64,000 bases of DNA from JAHEJN01 sp963787285 (GTDB taxonomy: Bacteria; Actinomycetota; Acidimicrobiia; Acidimicrobiales; JAHEJN01). Positions 36,251-45,661 of the stretch are shown one piece after another. Positions within the stretch are counted from its first letter, which is position 1; the number at the start of each line of letters is the position of its first letter. The notes beneath the pieces are model-generated. The model was not told the DNA's origin and made no database searches. It was given only the letters and a program-made list of their open reading frames with translations. The translations under genes were made by a program, and so were the position numbers. The stretch spans positions 124,001 through 188,000 of the forward strand of contig CAWBCM010000003.1 of assembly GCA_963787285.1 (NCBI GenBank), in the 5' to 3' direction.

Positions 36251-37339
36251 TCAAACCACCTCGACGCGCGAGTCGTCGCCCAGCATGAGCCGGGTGGCCT
36301 GGGGCCGTTCGGCGGATCGCTGCACCGTGGTGTTGCGGCCGATCAGCGAGTCGACGATGCGCGGGATGCCGATGATCGTGGAGTTGCGCAACACGACGCT
36401 GTGGTCGAGCTCGGAGTCCTGTACCAGGCAGTTGTTGGCGACCGAGGAGAACGGACCGATGTAGCTGTTCTCGATCCGGGTGTCCTTGCCGATGACCAAC
36501 GGTCCGCGAAGCGTCGAGTTCACGATCACTGCACCCTTCTCGATGACGACCTTGCCCTCCACCTTCGACGTGGCGTCGATGCTGCCGTCGTTTCGCGGCA
36601 GCAACACGTCGAGCACCAGACGATTGCATTCGAGCAGCGGATCCTTCTTGCCCGTGTCGATCCACCACCCTTCGAGCACTTCGTGACGAACCCGGCGACC
36701 GGCGTCGATGAGCCACTGGATGGCGTCGGTGATCTCGAGCTCACCCCGCTCGGACGGCTCGATGGCCGCCACGGCATCGTGGATGGTGGAGTCGAACAGG
36801 TACACGCCGACCAACGCGAGATCTGACGGCGGGTGCTCGGGTTTCTCGACCAGCCGGACCACCGAGCCGCCATCGGGCGACAGCTCGGCCACGCCGAATG
36901 CGGTCGGGTTGGGCACCTTGGCCAACAGGATCTGGGCCGAGGGTGAGGCGGCCGCACCCGGGAGACGCTCGGCCTCGAACCGTGAGACGAAGCCGGCGAG
37001 ACCCTGTTCGAGCATGTTGTCGCCCAGGTACATGATGAAGTCGTCGTCGCCGAGGAACGAGCGGGCGATGAGGACGCAGTGGGCGAGGCCCAGCGGCGCA
37101 TCCTGGGGGATGTAGGTGACGTTCACACCGAAGTCGGAGCCGTCGCCCACGGCCTCGCGGATCTCGTCTCCGGTGTCGCCGATGATGATGCCGATCTCGG
37201 AGATGCCGGCGGCGGCCATGTCCTCGATGCCGTAGAAGAGGATCGGCTTGTTGGCGATGGGCACCAGCTGCTTGGCGCTCGTGTGGGTAATCGGTCGCAG
37301 CCGGGTCCCGGCACCGCCCGACAGAATCAGACCTTTCAC
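36251..37339 (-). CDS. rmlA: Glucose-1-phosphate thymidylyltransferase, long form
   Basis: A 362-residue nucleotidyltransferase forming dTDP-glucose. LILSGGAGTRLRPITHTSAKQ is the nucleotide-binding motif, and MYLGDNMLEQG, FGVAELSPDGG and VEKPEHPPSDLALVGVY shape the sugar site. The C-terminal 110 residues form a left-handed beta-helix with hexapeptide repeats (GKVVIEKGAVIVNSTLRGP), which the short RmlA lacks. The start is GTG 37339, with a TAGCAT box 8 bases upstream and no Shine-Dalgarno sequence. First gene of the rhamnose operon, divergent from a GT4 gene. Confidence 0.93.
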   Translation of the reverse strand: MKGLILSGGAGTRLRPITHTSAKQLVPIANKPILFYGIEDMAAAGISEIGIIIGDTGDEIREAVGDGSDFGVNVTYIPQDAPLGLAHCVLIARSFLGDDDFIMYLGDNMLEQGLAGFVSRFEAERLPGAAASPSAQILLAKVPNPTAFGVAELSPDGGSVVRLVEKPEHPPSDLALVGVYLFDSTIHDAVAAIEPSERGELEITDAIQWLIDAGRRVRHEVLEGWWIDTGKKDPLLECNRLVLDVLLPRNDGSIDATSKVEGKVVIEKGAVIVNSTLRGPLVIGKDTRIENSYIGPFSSVANNCLVQDSELDHSVVLRNSTIIGIPRIVDSLIGRNTTVQRSAERPQATRLMLGDDSRVEVV

Positions 37340-37347
37340 AGCCGCCG

Positions 37348-37353
37348 ATGCTA
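37348..37353 (-). promoter_or_regulatory. Putative -10 box TAGCAT, leaderless rmlA start
   Basis: TAGCAT on the minus strand ends 8 bases before GTG 37339. It is divergent from the box at 37405. Confidence 0.5.
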
Positions 37354-37404
37354 CCGGTTCGCGGCGTCGGCCCTTGCGTCGACCGCCCGCAGGAATCGCG
37401 CCAC

Positions 37405-37410
37405 TACGCT
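37405..37410 (+). promoter_or_regulatory. Putative -10 box TACGCT, leaderless start at 37419
   Basis: TACGCT ends 8 bases before GTG 37419, with no Shine-Dalgarno sequence. Confidence 0.45.
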
Positions 37411-37418
37411 CGCGCACC

Positions 37419-38510
37419 GTGCAGGGTCAACCGACCGCCGTGTTCTTCGGCACCTACGACGTCGGTACCCATCCCCGTGTCGGGGTGCTGCAGGAAGGCC
37501 TGGCCGCCAACGGCTTCGACGTGGTCGAGATCAACGAGCCGCTCGACTTCCCCACGCGGGCCCGCGTCGAGCTCCTCACCCGACCGTGGAAGGCGCCGAC
37601 CCTCGCCTGGCGCATCGCCCGGGCCTGGTGGACGCTGTGGCGCAGGGGACGGGGCGTGACCGCCGACGTGGTGGTGGTGGGCTACCTGGGTCACTTCGAC
37701 GTGCACCTGGCCAAGCGCCGGTTCGCGGCGCCGATCGTCCTCGACTACCTCGTCGGCCTGGGCGACACGTCGGTCGACCGAGGCGCCGCCGCCAACTCGC
37801 TCGTGGCCCGGGTGCTCACGGCGATCGACGCTCGAGCGGTGGCCGCCGCCGATGTCGTCCTCGTCGACACGGTCGAACAGGCGGCCATCTGCCCCGCCGA
37901 TCATCCGCTGGTGCTACCGGTCGGGGCCCCGTCGTCGTGGTTCCGTCGTCCGGCTCCGCACCTCGACACCCTTCGAGTGGTGTTCTTCGGGCTGTACACG
38001 CCACTCCAGGGAACCCGGGCGATCGGTGCGGCGATCGCTGCCCTCGGGCACCGTCGCGACATCGCGTTCACGATGATCGGCGACGGGCAGGACCGAGCCG
38101 AGTGTCAACGCCTCGCCCGCTCGGAGACCTCCGGCCTCGTCGAGTGGATCGACTGGGTCGAGCCGAGCGAGCTCGGCGCCGTGGTCAACGAGCACCACGT
38201 GTGTCTCGGTGTCTTCGGAACCACGCCCAAGGCGGCGCGGGTCGTTCCCAACAAGGTGTTCCAGGGGGTGGCGGCCGGCTGCGCGATCGTGACCGCCGAT
38301 ACGCCGCCGCAACGTCGCGTCCTGGGCGAGGCCGCTGCCTACGTTGCCGCCGGCGACGGCGCCCGGCTCGCGGCGACGCTCACCGAGCTGGCCGACGACC
38401 CGGCACGGCTGGCCGAGCTCCGGTCGGCTGCGGCCGCTCTGGCCGATTCGTTCCGGCCGGAATCGGTCTGTGAGCCGTTGGTGCGTGCCCTCGGATTCGC
38501 GGCGGCATGA
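37419..38510 (+). CDS. Glycosyltransferase family 4-like protein
   Basis: A 363-residue GT-B enzyme. AVFFGTYDVGTHPRVGVLQEG starts the acceptor domain, and VVFFGLYTPLQGTRAIGAAI, FTMIGDGQDRAECQRL and PNKVFQGVAAGCAIVT form the donor domain. It lacks the classic EGFPxxxxEA motif and has VVPNKVFQG instead. GTG 37419 is preceded by a -10 box at leaderless distance. It leads a three-gene operon with ATGA and GTGA overlaps. Confidence 0.82.
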   Translation: MQGQPTAVFFGTYDVGTHPRVGVLQEGLAANGFDVVEINEPLDFPTRARVELLTRPWKAPTLAWRIARAWWTLWRRGRGVTADVVVVGYLGHFDVHLAKRRFAAPIVLDYLVGLGDTSVDRGAAANSLVARVLTAIDARAVAAADVVLVDTVEQAAICPADHPLVLPVGAPSSWFRRPAPHLDTLRVVFFGLYTPLQGTRAIGAAIAALGHRRDIAFTMIGDGQDRAECQRLARSETSGLVEWIDWVEPSELGAVVNEHHVCLGVFGTTPKAARVVPNKVFQGVAAGCAIVTADTPPQRRVLGEAAAYVAAGDGARLAATLTELADDPARLAELRSAAAALADSFRPESVCEPLVRALGFAAA

Positions 38511-39244
38511 GTCTTCCTGCACTGTCGCCCGCCGCCCGTCTGCGATGGGACGTGATCGAGCGACGACTCGATGACCTCGCACCACCGGCGAAGATTCTCG
38601 AGGTCGGTGCCGGATCGGGCGCGGTCGCGGCTCGACTCGACAAACTCGGCGCGTACGTGGGCGTCGAACCCGACGGCCTTTCGCGCGCCACGGCCATCGG
38701 TCGGGTGTCCTCGTCGGCTCGGATCTTGGCGTCCATCGAGAGCGTGACCGACACCGACTTCGACCTCCTGACCTCCTTCGAGGTCCTCGAGCACATCGAC
38801 GACGACGCGGGCGAGCTCATCCGGTGGGTGTCGCATCTGCGACCGGGTGCGCTGGTCCTGGTGTCGGTGCCCGCCCATCGCCACCGTTTCGCCGCCGCCG
38901 ACGTCGGTGTGGGTCACCTCCGTCGCTACGACCCCGACGACCTGCGCGACCTCCTGGCCGGCGCCGGCCTGGTCGACATCGACGTGCGGGCCTACGGCTT
39001 TCCGCTGGGGTATCTCCTCGAATGGGTCCGGAACCTGCTGGCGCGGCGCGACCAACGCCGTGGCCAGGGGGTTCCCGAGGCGATCGCCGACCGCACCGCC
39101 GGGAGCGGACGGCTCCGACAACCACCGCCGTGGGCCGGCACCGTCGTCGACGTCGCGACCTGGCCCTTTCGTGTGCTGCAGCGCCTCCCACCGTTCCGGC
39201 ACCTGGGTCCGGGCCTCGTCGGTACGGCTCGCGTCGCCCCGTGA
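38507..39244 (+). CDS. Class I SAM-dependent methyltransferase
   Basis: A 245-residue protein with ILEVGAGSGAVAARL as SAM site, LTSFEVLEHIDDDAGEL as the post-II motif, and VLVSVPAHRHRF followed by GVGHLRRYDPDDLRDLLAGA, a pattern common in lipid- or glycan-linked methyltransferases. It overlaps the glycosyltransferase upstream by four bases and the membrane protein downstream by four bases. The three probably act on one polyprenyl-linked or lipid-linked product. Confidence 0.82.
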   Translation: MSLPALSPAARLRWDVIERRLDDLAPPAKILEVGAGSGAVAARLDKLGAYVGVEPDGLSRATAIGRVSSSARILASIESVTDTDFDLLTSFEVLEHIDDDAGELIRWVSHLRPGALVLVSVPAHRHRFAAADVGVGHLRRYDPDDLRDLLAGAGLVDIDVRAYGFPLGYLLEWVRNLLARRDQRRGQGVPEAIADRTAGSGRLRQPPPWAGTVVDVATWPFRVLQRLPPFRHLGPGLVGTARVAP

Positions 39245-40164
39245 CCGGCCAACGCACCCGACTGACCCGCCGGCTGCTGGTGGGCAGCTTCCTGGTCGGT
39301 GGCCTGCTCGCCTCGGGTCTGGCGCTCTGGGCGGCGTTGGGACGAGCCGACGACGAGGTGCTGCCTCCTCCTGGCCGGTGGGTGATCGCCGCGCTGTGCG
39401 CGGCGATCTGGCTCTTCACCGCCACCCGGGCATGGGTGGCGCTGTTCGAGGCACCCGCCCAGCGACGCACGCTCTCCGGTGCCATGTTGTTGTCCCAGCT
39501 CGGCAAGTACGTCCCCGGCGGCGGGCTCGTGCAGGTCACCGGGATGGTGGCGATGTCGCGCAACGAGCAGGTGAGCACCTCGCGGCTGGCGCTGGGGCTT
39601 CCGGTGATCGCTCTCTCGGTCGTGGCGACGGGAGGCGTGGCCTTCGCCGGGTTGGCGCTCGCCGACACGACGCTGCCGGGGTGGGCGCGGGTGCTGTGCC
39701 TCGTCGGGCTGGCGACACCGCTCGTTCTCTGGCGACCGCTGATGGCGGCGGTCGTGCGGGGTGCCGGCCGGGTCCTTCGTCGCCTCCCACCCCCCGACGA
39801 TCTGCCGTCGCAACGGGCGATTCTCGTGAGCGCCGGATGGAACGCCGTCTCGCTGACGGCGACCGCCGTCGGCTACGCGGTGCTCGTGCAACCACTGGGA
39901 ACCGAGGCCGACCTCGTCTCGCTGGCCCTGGTTTTCATGGTGGCGTGGACGGCCGGTTTCCTGGTGCTACCCCTTCCGAGCGGCGTCGGGGTCCGAGAGG
40001 CGGTGCTGGTCGGTCTGATCGCCGGCGCGGCCGCGTCGAGCGTCGGGGCCTCGGTCGCCCATCGCGTGATCAACATCGCCGTCGAGGTGACGGCGGTCGC
40101 CCTGCACCTCAGCCGGACGCGAGTCGCCGCTCGTCGGGCGGGGACGGCGGCCGAGCTCAGCTGA
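39241..40164 (+). CDS. Lysylphosphatidylglycerol synthase transmembrane-region (UPF0104-like) membrane protein
   Basis: A 307-residue protein with about eight helices. It has SQLGKYVPGGGLVQVTGMVA and the late motif LVLPLPSGVGVREAVLVGLI, which are the two conserved blocks of the UPF0104/AglD2-like family. Members next to glycosyltransferases are proposed to be flippases or membrane components for lipid-linked sugars. The start is GTG 39241, overlapping the methyltransferase stop. Its end overlaps the convergent moeZ-like gene by 8 bases. Confidence 0.8.
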   Translation: MTGQRTRLTRRLLVGSFLVGGLLASGLALWAALGRADDEVLPPPGRWVIAALCAAIWLFTATRAWVALFEAPAQRRTLSGAMLLSQLGKYVPGGGLVQVTGMVAMSRNEQVSTSRLALGLPVIALSVVATGGVAFAGLALADTTLPGWARVLCLVGLATPLVLWRPLMAAVVRGAGRVLRRLPPPDDLPSQRAILVSAGWNAVSLTATAVGYAVLVQPLGTEADLVSLALVFMVAWTAGFLVLPLPSGVGVREAVLVGLIAGAAASSVGASVAHRVINIAVEVTAVALHLSRTRVAARRAGTAAELS

Positions 40165-41335
40165 CGGGCGGGGCCAAGGGCACCGGAGCGCAGAGACCGT
40201 CGAGCTCGCTCACCACGATTCGGTCGCGATTGGCCCACGTGATCTCGTTGGTCGGATCGACGTTGAGCTTGTACTCACGGAAGCTCATCTCGGTTGCGTC
40301 GAAGGTGAGCAGGCGCCCCGACAGCGTGTCGCCGTAGCCGAGGACGATCTTGATCGCCTCGAGCGCCTGGATCGAACCGACGATGCCCGGCAGCACACCG
40401 AGCACGCCCGCCTCGGCACAGCTGGGCGCCAGCTCGGCCGGCGGCGGCTCGGGAATCATGTCGCGGTAGGTGGGGCCGTTCTTCGGGTCGAACACCGTCA
40501 TCTGGCCCTCGAAGCGGAAGATCGAGCCGTGCACGACGGGAATGCCCAGCTTCACCGAGGCGTCGTTGAGCATGTACCGGACGGGGAAGTTGTCGGCGCC
40601 GTCGACCACCACGTCGTAGCCGCTGATGACGTCCTCGATGTTCGAGGCATCGAGACGCACGTCGTAGGTCACCACATCGATGTCGGGATTCAGCGAGGTG
40701 AGGGTCTTCTTGGCCGAATCGACCTTGCGATCGCCGATGCGGTCGAGGTTGTGGAGGATCTGACGCTGGAGGTTCGACTCGTCGACCACGTCCATGTCGA
40801 CGATGCCGAGGGTGCCCACGCCGGCCGCCGCCAGGTAAAGGGCAGCGGGCGACCCGAGCCCGCCGGCGCCGAGCAGCAGAACCCTGGCATCGAGCAGTTT
40901 CAGCTGGCCTTCCTCGCCGACCTCGGGCAACAGCAGGTGGCGCTGGTAGCGGTTGCGTTGCCCCGCGTCGAGGGTGCGAGGAGTCGACCAGGCCCGACCC
41001 TCGTCCTTCCACTTGTTGAACCCGCCGTCCATCGACACGACGTCGGTGTAACCGAGCTGCTGCAGCGTGTCGGCGGCAAAGGCGGAGCGCACCCCACCGG
41101 CACACTGCACCACGATGGTTGCGCCCCGATCGGGTAGGCGGTTCTCGACGTTGGACTCGAGCTGACCGCGGGGAATGTGGACGGCACCGGGAATCGCGCC
41201 CTGCTCGAACTCGTCGGGTTCACGCACGTCGAGCAGGATGGCGCCGGGTCGGGCCAGGATCTCCTCGGCTCCGTGGGTGTCGACCTCCCGAATGCGAGCC
41301 TTCGCCTCGGTGAGCAGATCTCGGAATGTGGCCAT
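40157..41335 (-). CDS. Rhodanese - MoeB/ThiF-like adenylyltransferase
   Basis: A 392-residue protein of reversed order compared with the usual MoeZ. Residues 1-110 are a rhodanese domain with the active cysteine in VVQCAGGVRSAF. Residues 120-390 are the E1-like adenylating domain with LLLGAGGLGSPAALYLAAAG, the RQILHNLDRIGDRK loop and PSCAEAGVLGVLPGIVGSIQ. The paired zinc cysteines of E. coli MoeB are not visible. It would adenylate and thiolate a ubiquitin-like sulfur carrier such as MoaD, ThiS or CysO. ATG 41335 has GAGGGAG about 9 bases upstream. Confidence 0.87.
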   Translation of the reverse strand: MATFRDLLTEAKARIREVDTHGAEEILARPGAILLDVREPDEFEQGAIPGAVHIPRGQLESNVENRLPDRGATIVVQCAGGVRSAFAADTLQQLGYTDVVSMDGGFNKWKDEGRAWSTPRTLDAGQRNRYQRHLLLPEVGEEGQLKLLDARVLLLGAGGLGSPAALYLAAAGVGTLGIVDMDVVDESNLQRQILHNLDRIGDRKVDSAKKTLTSLNPDIDVVTYDVRLDASNIEDVISGYDVVVDGADNFPVRYMLNDASVKLGIPVVHGSIFRFEGQMTVFDPKNGPTYRDMIPEPPPAELAPSCAEAGVLGVLPGIVGSIQALEAIKIVLGYGDTLSGRLLTFDATEMSFREYKLNVDPTNEITWANRDRIVVSELDGLCAPVPLAPPVS

Positions 41336-41420
41336 GGAACGATTCTCCCTCACGCACGGACGGCGGGAAACCAAACCCTACCAAATGGGTCGGGTATTGA
41401 AACCACCCGGACGTCCGACC

Positions 41421-42200
41421 TCATTCCGCACCACTCTGCTCGCCGACGATCACCGGCAGGACCTGGCTGATCGAACCCCGCACGATCGCCGCCGCATAGT
41501 GGTCCATCGGCGTCGGTTCGGCGTTGACGATCACCACGCTCGCCCCCATCGCCGACGCGAGCGGCACCAGGTTGTTCACCGGATACACCTGCAGACTCGT
41601 GCCGACGGCCAGCAGCAGGTCACACCGACGGGTCGCCTCCTCGGCCGCCCGCAGATCGGCCGCCACGAGGCTCTGGCCGAACGAAACCGTGGCCGACTTC
41701 ACGATGCCCGTACACATGACACAGCGTGGGTCGTCCTCCCCGGCTCGAACTCGATCGAGAATCTCCTCCATCGGCCAGCGTGTGCCACAGTCGAGACACG
41801 CCGCCTTTCGGGTCGTGCCGTGGATCTCGATGACCCTGGCGGGGTCCGATCCGGCGAGCTGGTGCAGCTCGTCGACGTTCTGGGTCACCAACACGTCGAG
41901 CTTGCCCCGAGCCTCGAGGGAGACCAGCGCCCGGTGGCCGGCATTGGGCGCAACGGTCGCCCACAGGGTTCCCTCGGCTCGTCGGGCCCAGCTCCGCCGC
42001 CGCAGATCGGCGTCGGCCACGTACGAGCGGATGTTCGACGCCTTCTCGGCGTCGGGATCACGCGTCCAGAGCCCGTTGGGGCCGCGGAAGTCGGGGATGC
42101 CCGAGTCGGTCGAGATCCCTGCGCCGGTGAGAACCACGACGCGCTCGGCCTCGGTGACGAGGTCGGCGGCTCGGCGGACAGCGGCGCCGATCATCCCCAT
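41421..42200 (-). CDS. Sir2 family NAD-dependent protein deacylase
   Basis: A 259-residue sirtuin. VVVLTGAGISTDSGIPDFRG binds NAD, VTQNVDELHQLAG and IEIHGTT hold the catalytic histidine, and CLDC with CVMC form the zinc site. It lacks the Ala-Arg-Tyr-Arg pattern that would mark a desuccinylase, so deacetylation is the simplest assumption. ATG 42200 has GGAGGG upstream. It may control acetyl-lysine on metabolic enzymes. Confidence 0.9.
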   Translation of the reverse strand: MGMIGAAVRRAADLVTEAERVVVLTGAGISTDSGIPDFRGPNGLWTRDPDAEKASNIRSYVADADLRRRSWARRAEGTLWATVAPNAGHRALVSLEARGKLDVLVTQNVDELHQLAGSDPARVIEIHGTTRKAACLDCGTRWPMEEILDRVRAGEDDPRCVMCTGIVKSATVSFGQSLVAADLRAAEEATRRCDLLLAVGTSLQVYPVNNLVPLASAMGASVVIVNAEPTPMDHYAAAIVRGSISQVLPVIVGEQSGAE

Positions 42201-42227
42201 CGACCCCGACCCGACCCTCCACCAACC

Positions 42228-42277
42228 GTTCTGGTGGAGCGGGGGCACGGCGCGTCGCCGGTTGGCTCCACCAGAAC
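42228..42277. promoter_or_regulatory. Perfect 13-bp inverted repeat with 24-base spacer
   Basis: GTTCTGGTGGAGC at 42228-42240 and GCTCCACCAGAAC at 42265-42277 are exact reverse complements. The element lies in the 207-base divergent gap between the sirtuin and the gene at 42408, next to an A/T-rich stretch (42292-42320). It could be an operator or a stable mRNA hairpin. No T run follows, so a simple terminator is less likely. Confidence 0.55.
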
Positions 42278-42407
42278 GCCGAAGGGGGAGATCGAAAAAT
42301 AATGAAAGGGGTTGAAATATCTCCACAGGTGAGCGACGATACACCCGGCTTCCCCGGTCGTCTCGATCGTTCTCGACCACCTCGTTCTCAGTACCACGGA
42401 GCCCATC

Positions 42408-43052
42408 ATGCCCACGGCCGCACTGCCCGACCTCCTCACCGTCCTTCCCTGGGACGAACCCGACATCGACGGCGTCGGGCACGATCCTCGTTCGACCTAC
42501 GTCGAAGACTATTGGCTCGGCATCCTCGGTCCCTCGGGCACGTGGATCATGCGCCGATTCGCAACGGCGTTCGACCACGACCCCGACGGGTTCCTCTGCC
42601 ATCCCGCCGATCTGGCCTCCGAGATCGGGCTCGGTCGGGGCACCGGTGCCAATGCCCCCTTCACCCGCACCATCGGCCGACTGACGCTGTTCGACCTCGT
42701 CCGGCCCGCCGGCGATCAGCTCCACGTGCGGCGCCGGCTGCCCGAGCTGAACCGGCGTCAGGTCGCCAAGCTGCCCGAACACCTCGGCCGAGCTCACGAC
42801 CACCGCCGGCGCCTCGACGACGACACCGAGCACCAGCATCGCGAGCAGGATCGGGCCCGGCGTCTCGCGGCCGTGCTGGCCGAGCTCGGCGCCGATCGCC
42901 GAAGCATCGAGAACCAGCTCCACCGCTGGCGGGTTGCTCCGCCGATGGCCACCGACGCGGCCGGATGGGCACGATCACGCGTGGCTCATCCCTCCCATGG
43001 CGGAACGCCATCCGCCGACTCGGCCTCGTCGGCGGCATCGGACGCGGCGTGA
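42408..43052 (+). CDS. Conserved actinobacterial protein of unknown function
   Basis: A 214-residue soluble protein. The segment YVEDYWLGILGPSGTWIMRR, the DLASEIGLGRGTGANAPFTR stretch and the LHVRRRLPELNRRQVAKLP block recall a family of short actinobacterial proteins of unknown function that look like a winged-helix or helix-turn-helix region. The C-terminal 80 residues are charged and helical, ending in low complexity. It is divergent from the sirtuin, with a 13-bp palindrome between them. GGAG lies about 10 bases before ATG 42408. I do not assign a function. Confidence 0.65.
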   Translation: MPTAALPDLLTVLPWDEPDIDGVGHDPRSTYVEDYWLGILGPSGTWIMRRFATAFDHDPDGFLCHPADLASEIGLGRGTGANAPFTRTIGRLTLFDLVRPAGDQLHVRRRLPELNRRQVAKLPEHLGRAHDHRRRLDDDTEHQHREQDRARRLAAVLAELGADRRSIENQLHRWRVAPPMATDAAGWARSRVAHPSHGGTPSADSASSAASDAA

Positions 43053-43064
43053 GCGAGCGCCCGC

Positions 43065-44482
43065 TCAGCTCCTCTCGAAGGTCTCGGCCAGCTCCACGAG
43101 CGTGCGCACGCCGTACCCCGTGCCGCCCTTGGGGTGTTCACCGTTCACCGCATCGTTGAACGAGGGTCCGGCCAGATCGATGTGGGCCCAGGGAATTCCC
43201 TCGGCCACGAACTCCTTCAGGAACAGGCCCGCCGTCAGTGCACCACCGTGGGCCCCGCCGATGTTCTTGATGTCGGCGACGGTCGAATCGAGCAGCTTGC
43301 GGTAGTCCTTGGGCAACGGCAGCGCCCAGGCCAGCTCTCCCGCCCGGTCGGCTGCGCTCACGACATGATCGACCCAGTCGCGATCGTTGCCCATCACTCC
43401 GGCGTAGGCCCGACCGAGGGCCACCATGCACGCGCCGGTCAGCGTGGCGCAGTCGACGATGGCGTCGGGCTTGGCCTCACTCGCCAGGGCGAGTGCGTCG
43501 GCCAGGATCAGGCGACCTTCCGCGTCGGTGTTGAGCACCTCGATGGTCTTGCCGTTTCGGGCGATGAGCACGTCACCGGGGCGAGTGGCGTCGGGGCCGG
43601 TCATGTTGTCGGTCATCGGCACGAACGCCGTGACCTTCACCTTGGGCTTGACCGCGGCGATGGCGGCCATGGCACCGAGCACCGCCGCACCGCCCGCCAT
43701 GTCGCACTTCATGGTCATCATTCCCGTGCCGGACTTGATCGACAGACCGCCCGAATCGAAGGTGATGCCCTTGCCCACCAGGGCCAGGTGTCCTTTGGCC
43801 TTGCCCGAGGGGGTGTAGGTGAGCTGCACCAGTCGGGGCTCACGGAACGACCCGCGGTTCACGCCGAGCAGACCGCCGAGTTTCGCCCGTTCGATCGCCG
43901 CACGATTCATCACCTTGCACTTCAGCCCGCTTCGCGCCGCCGAGCGCGACCGCTTGGTCGGCGAAGACTTCGGGGGTCAGCGACCCGCCCGGCCGGTTGA
44001 CCTGATCGCGAGCCCAGTTCACGGCGTCGGCAATGGCCGTCGCCCGGTCGATGATCCGCTTGGTGGGTCCCACGACCGACACCTTGGTGAGCGCGGAGGG
44101 TTTCGGCTCGGATCGGAGGTCGTCGTAGCTGTAGGCGCCGAGCAGCACCCCCTCGACGAAGGCTCGAAGCTTCGCCTCGTCGAGAGACGACGCATCGACG
44201 GCCGCGTGCTTCACTCGCCGGGCGGCTCGGGCCATGGCCGCGCCGGCCGTGCGGAGATCGGCGGGGGTCGCGTCGGTGCCACCGACGCCGACGAGCAGCA
44301 TGGGTCGGCCCGTGCTGGCGACGAGCGCTGTCGTGCCGACCGCGGCCTCGAACCCCTGGACATCGGCGGCGGAACGATCGGCCGGATCGAGCCCGGAACT
44401 CGAACGCCTCGGTCGACACGAGGGTGGTGACCAGGTCGGCTCTGGCGGGGACGGATCGGGCGGCAACGACACGCAAGGGCAC
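43065..44482 (-). CDS. pepA: Leucyl aminopeptidase (M17, PepA-like); two apparent frameshifts
   Basis: About 471 residues after correction. The N-terminal part starts GTG 44482 (MPLRVVAARSVPARADLVTT) with GAGGAG upstream. It moves frame near 44395 to continue as GLDPADRSAADVQGFEAAVG, and again near 43918 from VALGGA to SGLKCKVMNRAAIERAK. The catalytic domain has the metal and active-site residues in LVGKGITFDSGGLSIKSG, MKCDMAGGAAV and the signature NTDAEGRLILADAL. Both breaks fit one extra base each. The core is complete, so the enzyme is probably functional in the organism. It would degrade cytosolic peptides. Confidence 0.85.
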
Positions 44483-44518
44483 GGGGGTTCTCCTCGACGA
44501 GAGTGGGTGCAGCGCAGG

Positions 44519-45661
44519 CTACTGGGGCGACCGGCCGGCCAGGAGGCACCGGGCGACCTCGAGCCAGGGCTCGTCGATTCCGTCGGCCTCCGCCCACGCC
44601 ACCCACTGCTCGAGACCGTGGCGGTACGCCGGGCCCCACACCGGATGGTTCGGATCCCACTCCGAGAGCGCGGCGGCGACGATCTCGGGGGCGGGGTCGC
44701 GAGCGAAGGCGCTCGTGGCGATCCCGAGCGACCGGCAGTGCAGCCAGGTCCCGACGCACTTCATGCACACGCCACAGTTGACGCCGTTCGCGTCGGGCTG
44801 GTAGCAAACGCGCATCGCGCCGAGCGCGGTGGTCCAGCTTCGCATCGCCCGGATCTTGCTCGGCCGATCGAAGCTGCGGGCGTCGACCACGACCTCGAAG
44901 GACCGGCTCGACAGCCACGGATAGAGGGTGTCGCTCACGCCGAGCGTGTACCGACCATCGCGGAAGTAGGGATCGCTTCCCGCCACCACCCCTCGTCCCA
45001 CGGCACCACCGAACAACGACAGCACCGCGCTGAGCCCCGACGAGGCCAACACGAGCCAATCCCCGAGCTCGCGAGCGTTCGTCGCGACCCGGATGAGGGG
45101 CATCCCGGCCTCGCGTAGGGCAGGGAGGGCTCGATCCACGGCGGTGGCCCAGGCGGACCGGTCGTCGAGGTCGATGTCGAAGCCGTGCACCATCACTGCG
45201 GCACGTAGGTCCCAGGCTCCTGGTTGGGGCACAACGGCGTTCTGATAGATGGTGAAGAGGCTGTCGAGCCCGCCGGAGAACGCCGCCACGGCGGCCTCGG
45301 GCTCCGCCGCCGCGGTCTCCACGACCTCGGTGGCGTCGAGGGTGACCTGCCGGTACGGGATCTCCCGTTCGGGGTGGAGCCCGAGCAGGCTCAACAGGTT
45401 GCGCTGGAACTCGCCGTCCTTGGCCCGGAGCGAGGTCGCCACGGGACCATGCACCGTGGCGTCGACGCCCTCGAACATCATCCACCGCCGCGCCACCAGG
45501 TAGAACGGGTCGGCCCGATCCGTCAGCCAGCCCGCGTACTCGGCCGGCACGTCGAACCAGATCTCGCGCCGGGGTACTCGCGGCGTCTCGATGACTGCAG
45601 CGCACCGCACGACATCGCCCCGAGGCGCCGGCTCGAGGGGCCAGACGTGACCCTCAGTCAT
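44519..45661 (-). CDS. QueC-like PP-loop ATPase of unknown substrate
   Basis: A 380-residue protein. AAFSGGLDSLFTIY near residue 130 is the SGGxDS PP-loop of N-type ATP pyrophosphatases. CYQPDANGVNCGVCMKC near residue 305 resembles the four-cysteine zinc site of QueC (7-cyano-7-deazaguanine synthase). The N-terminal 125 residues are an extra domain with no recognised motif. No other queuosine or preQ0 genes lie nearby, so the substrate is open. ATG 45661 overlaps the end of the LigD-polymerase gene, so it is the third gene of the Ku operon. Confidence 0.72.
   Translation of the reverse strand: MTEGHVWPLEPAPRGDVVRCAAVIETPRVPRREIWFDVPAEYAGWLTDRADPFYLVARRWMMFEGVDATVHGPVATSLRAKDGEFQRNLLSLLGLHPEREIPYRQVTLDATEVVETAAAEPEAAVAAFSGGLDSLFTIYQNAVVPQPGAWDLRAAVMVHGFDIDLDDRSAWATAVDRALPALREAGMPLIRVATNARELGDWLVLASSGLSAVLSLFGGAVGRGVVAGSDPYFRDGRYTLGVSDTLYPWLSSRSFEVVVDARSFDRPSKIRAMRSWTTALGAMRVCYQPDANGVNCGVCMKCVGTWLHCRSLGIATSAFARDPAPEIVAAALSEWDPNHPVWGPAYRHGLEQWVAWAEADGIDEPWLEVARCLLAGRSPQ

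Noticed and set aside
34532..36826. Plus-strand frame of 764 codons opposite the rhamnose genes
   Set aside because: It is antisense to rmlB, rmlC and rmlA and has a biased composition caused by high GC.
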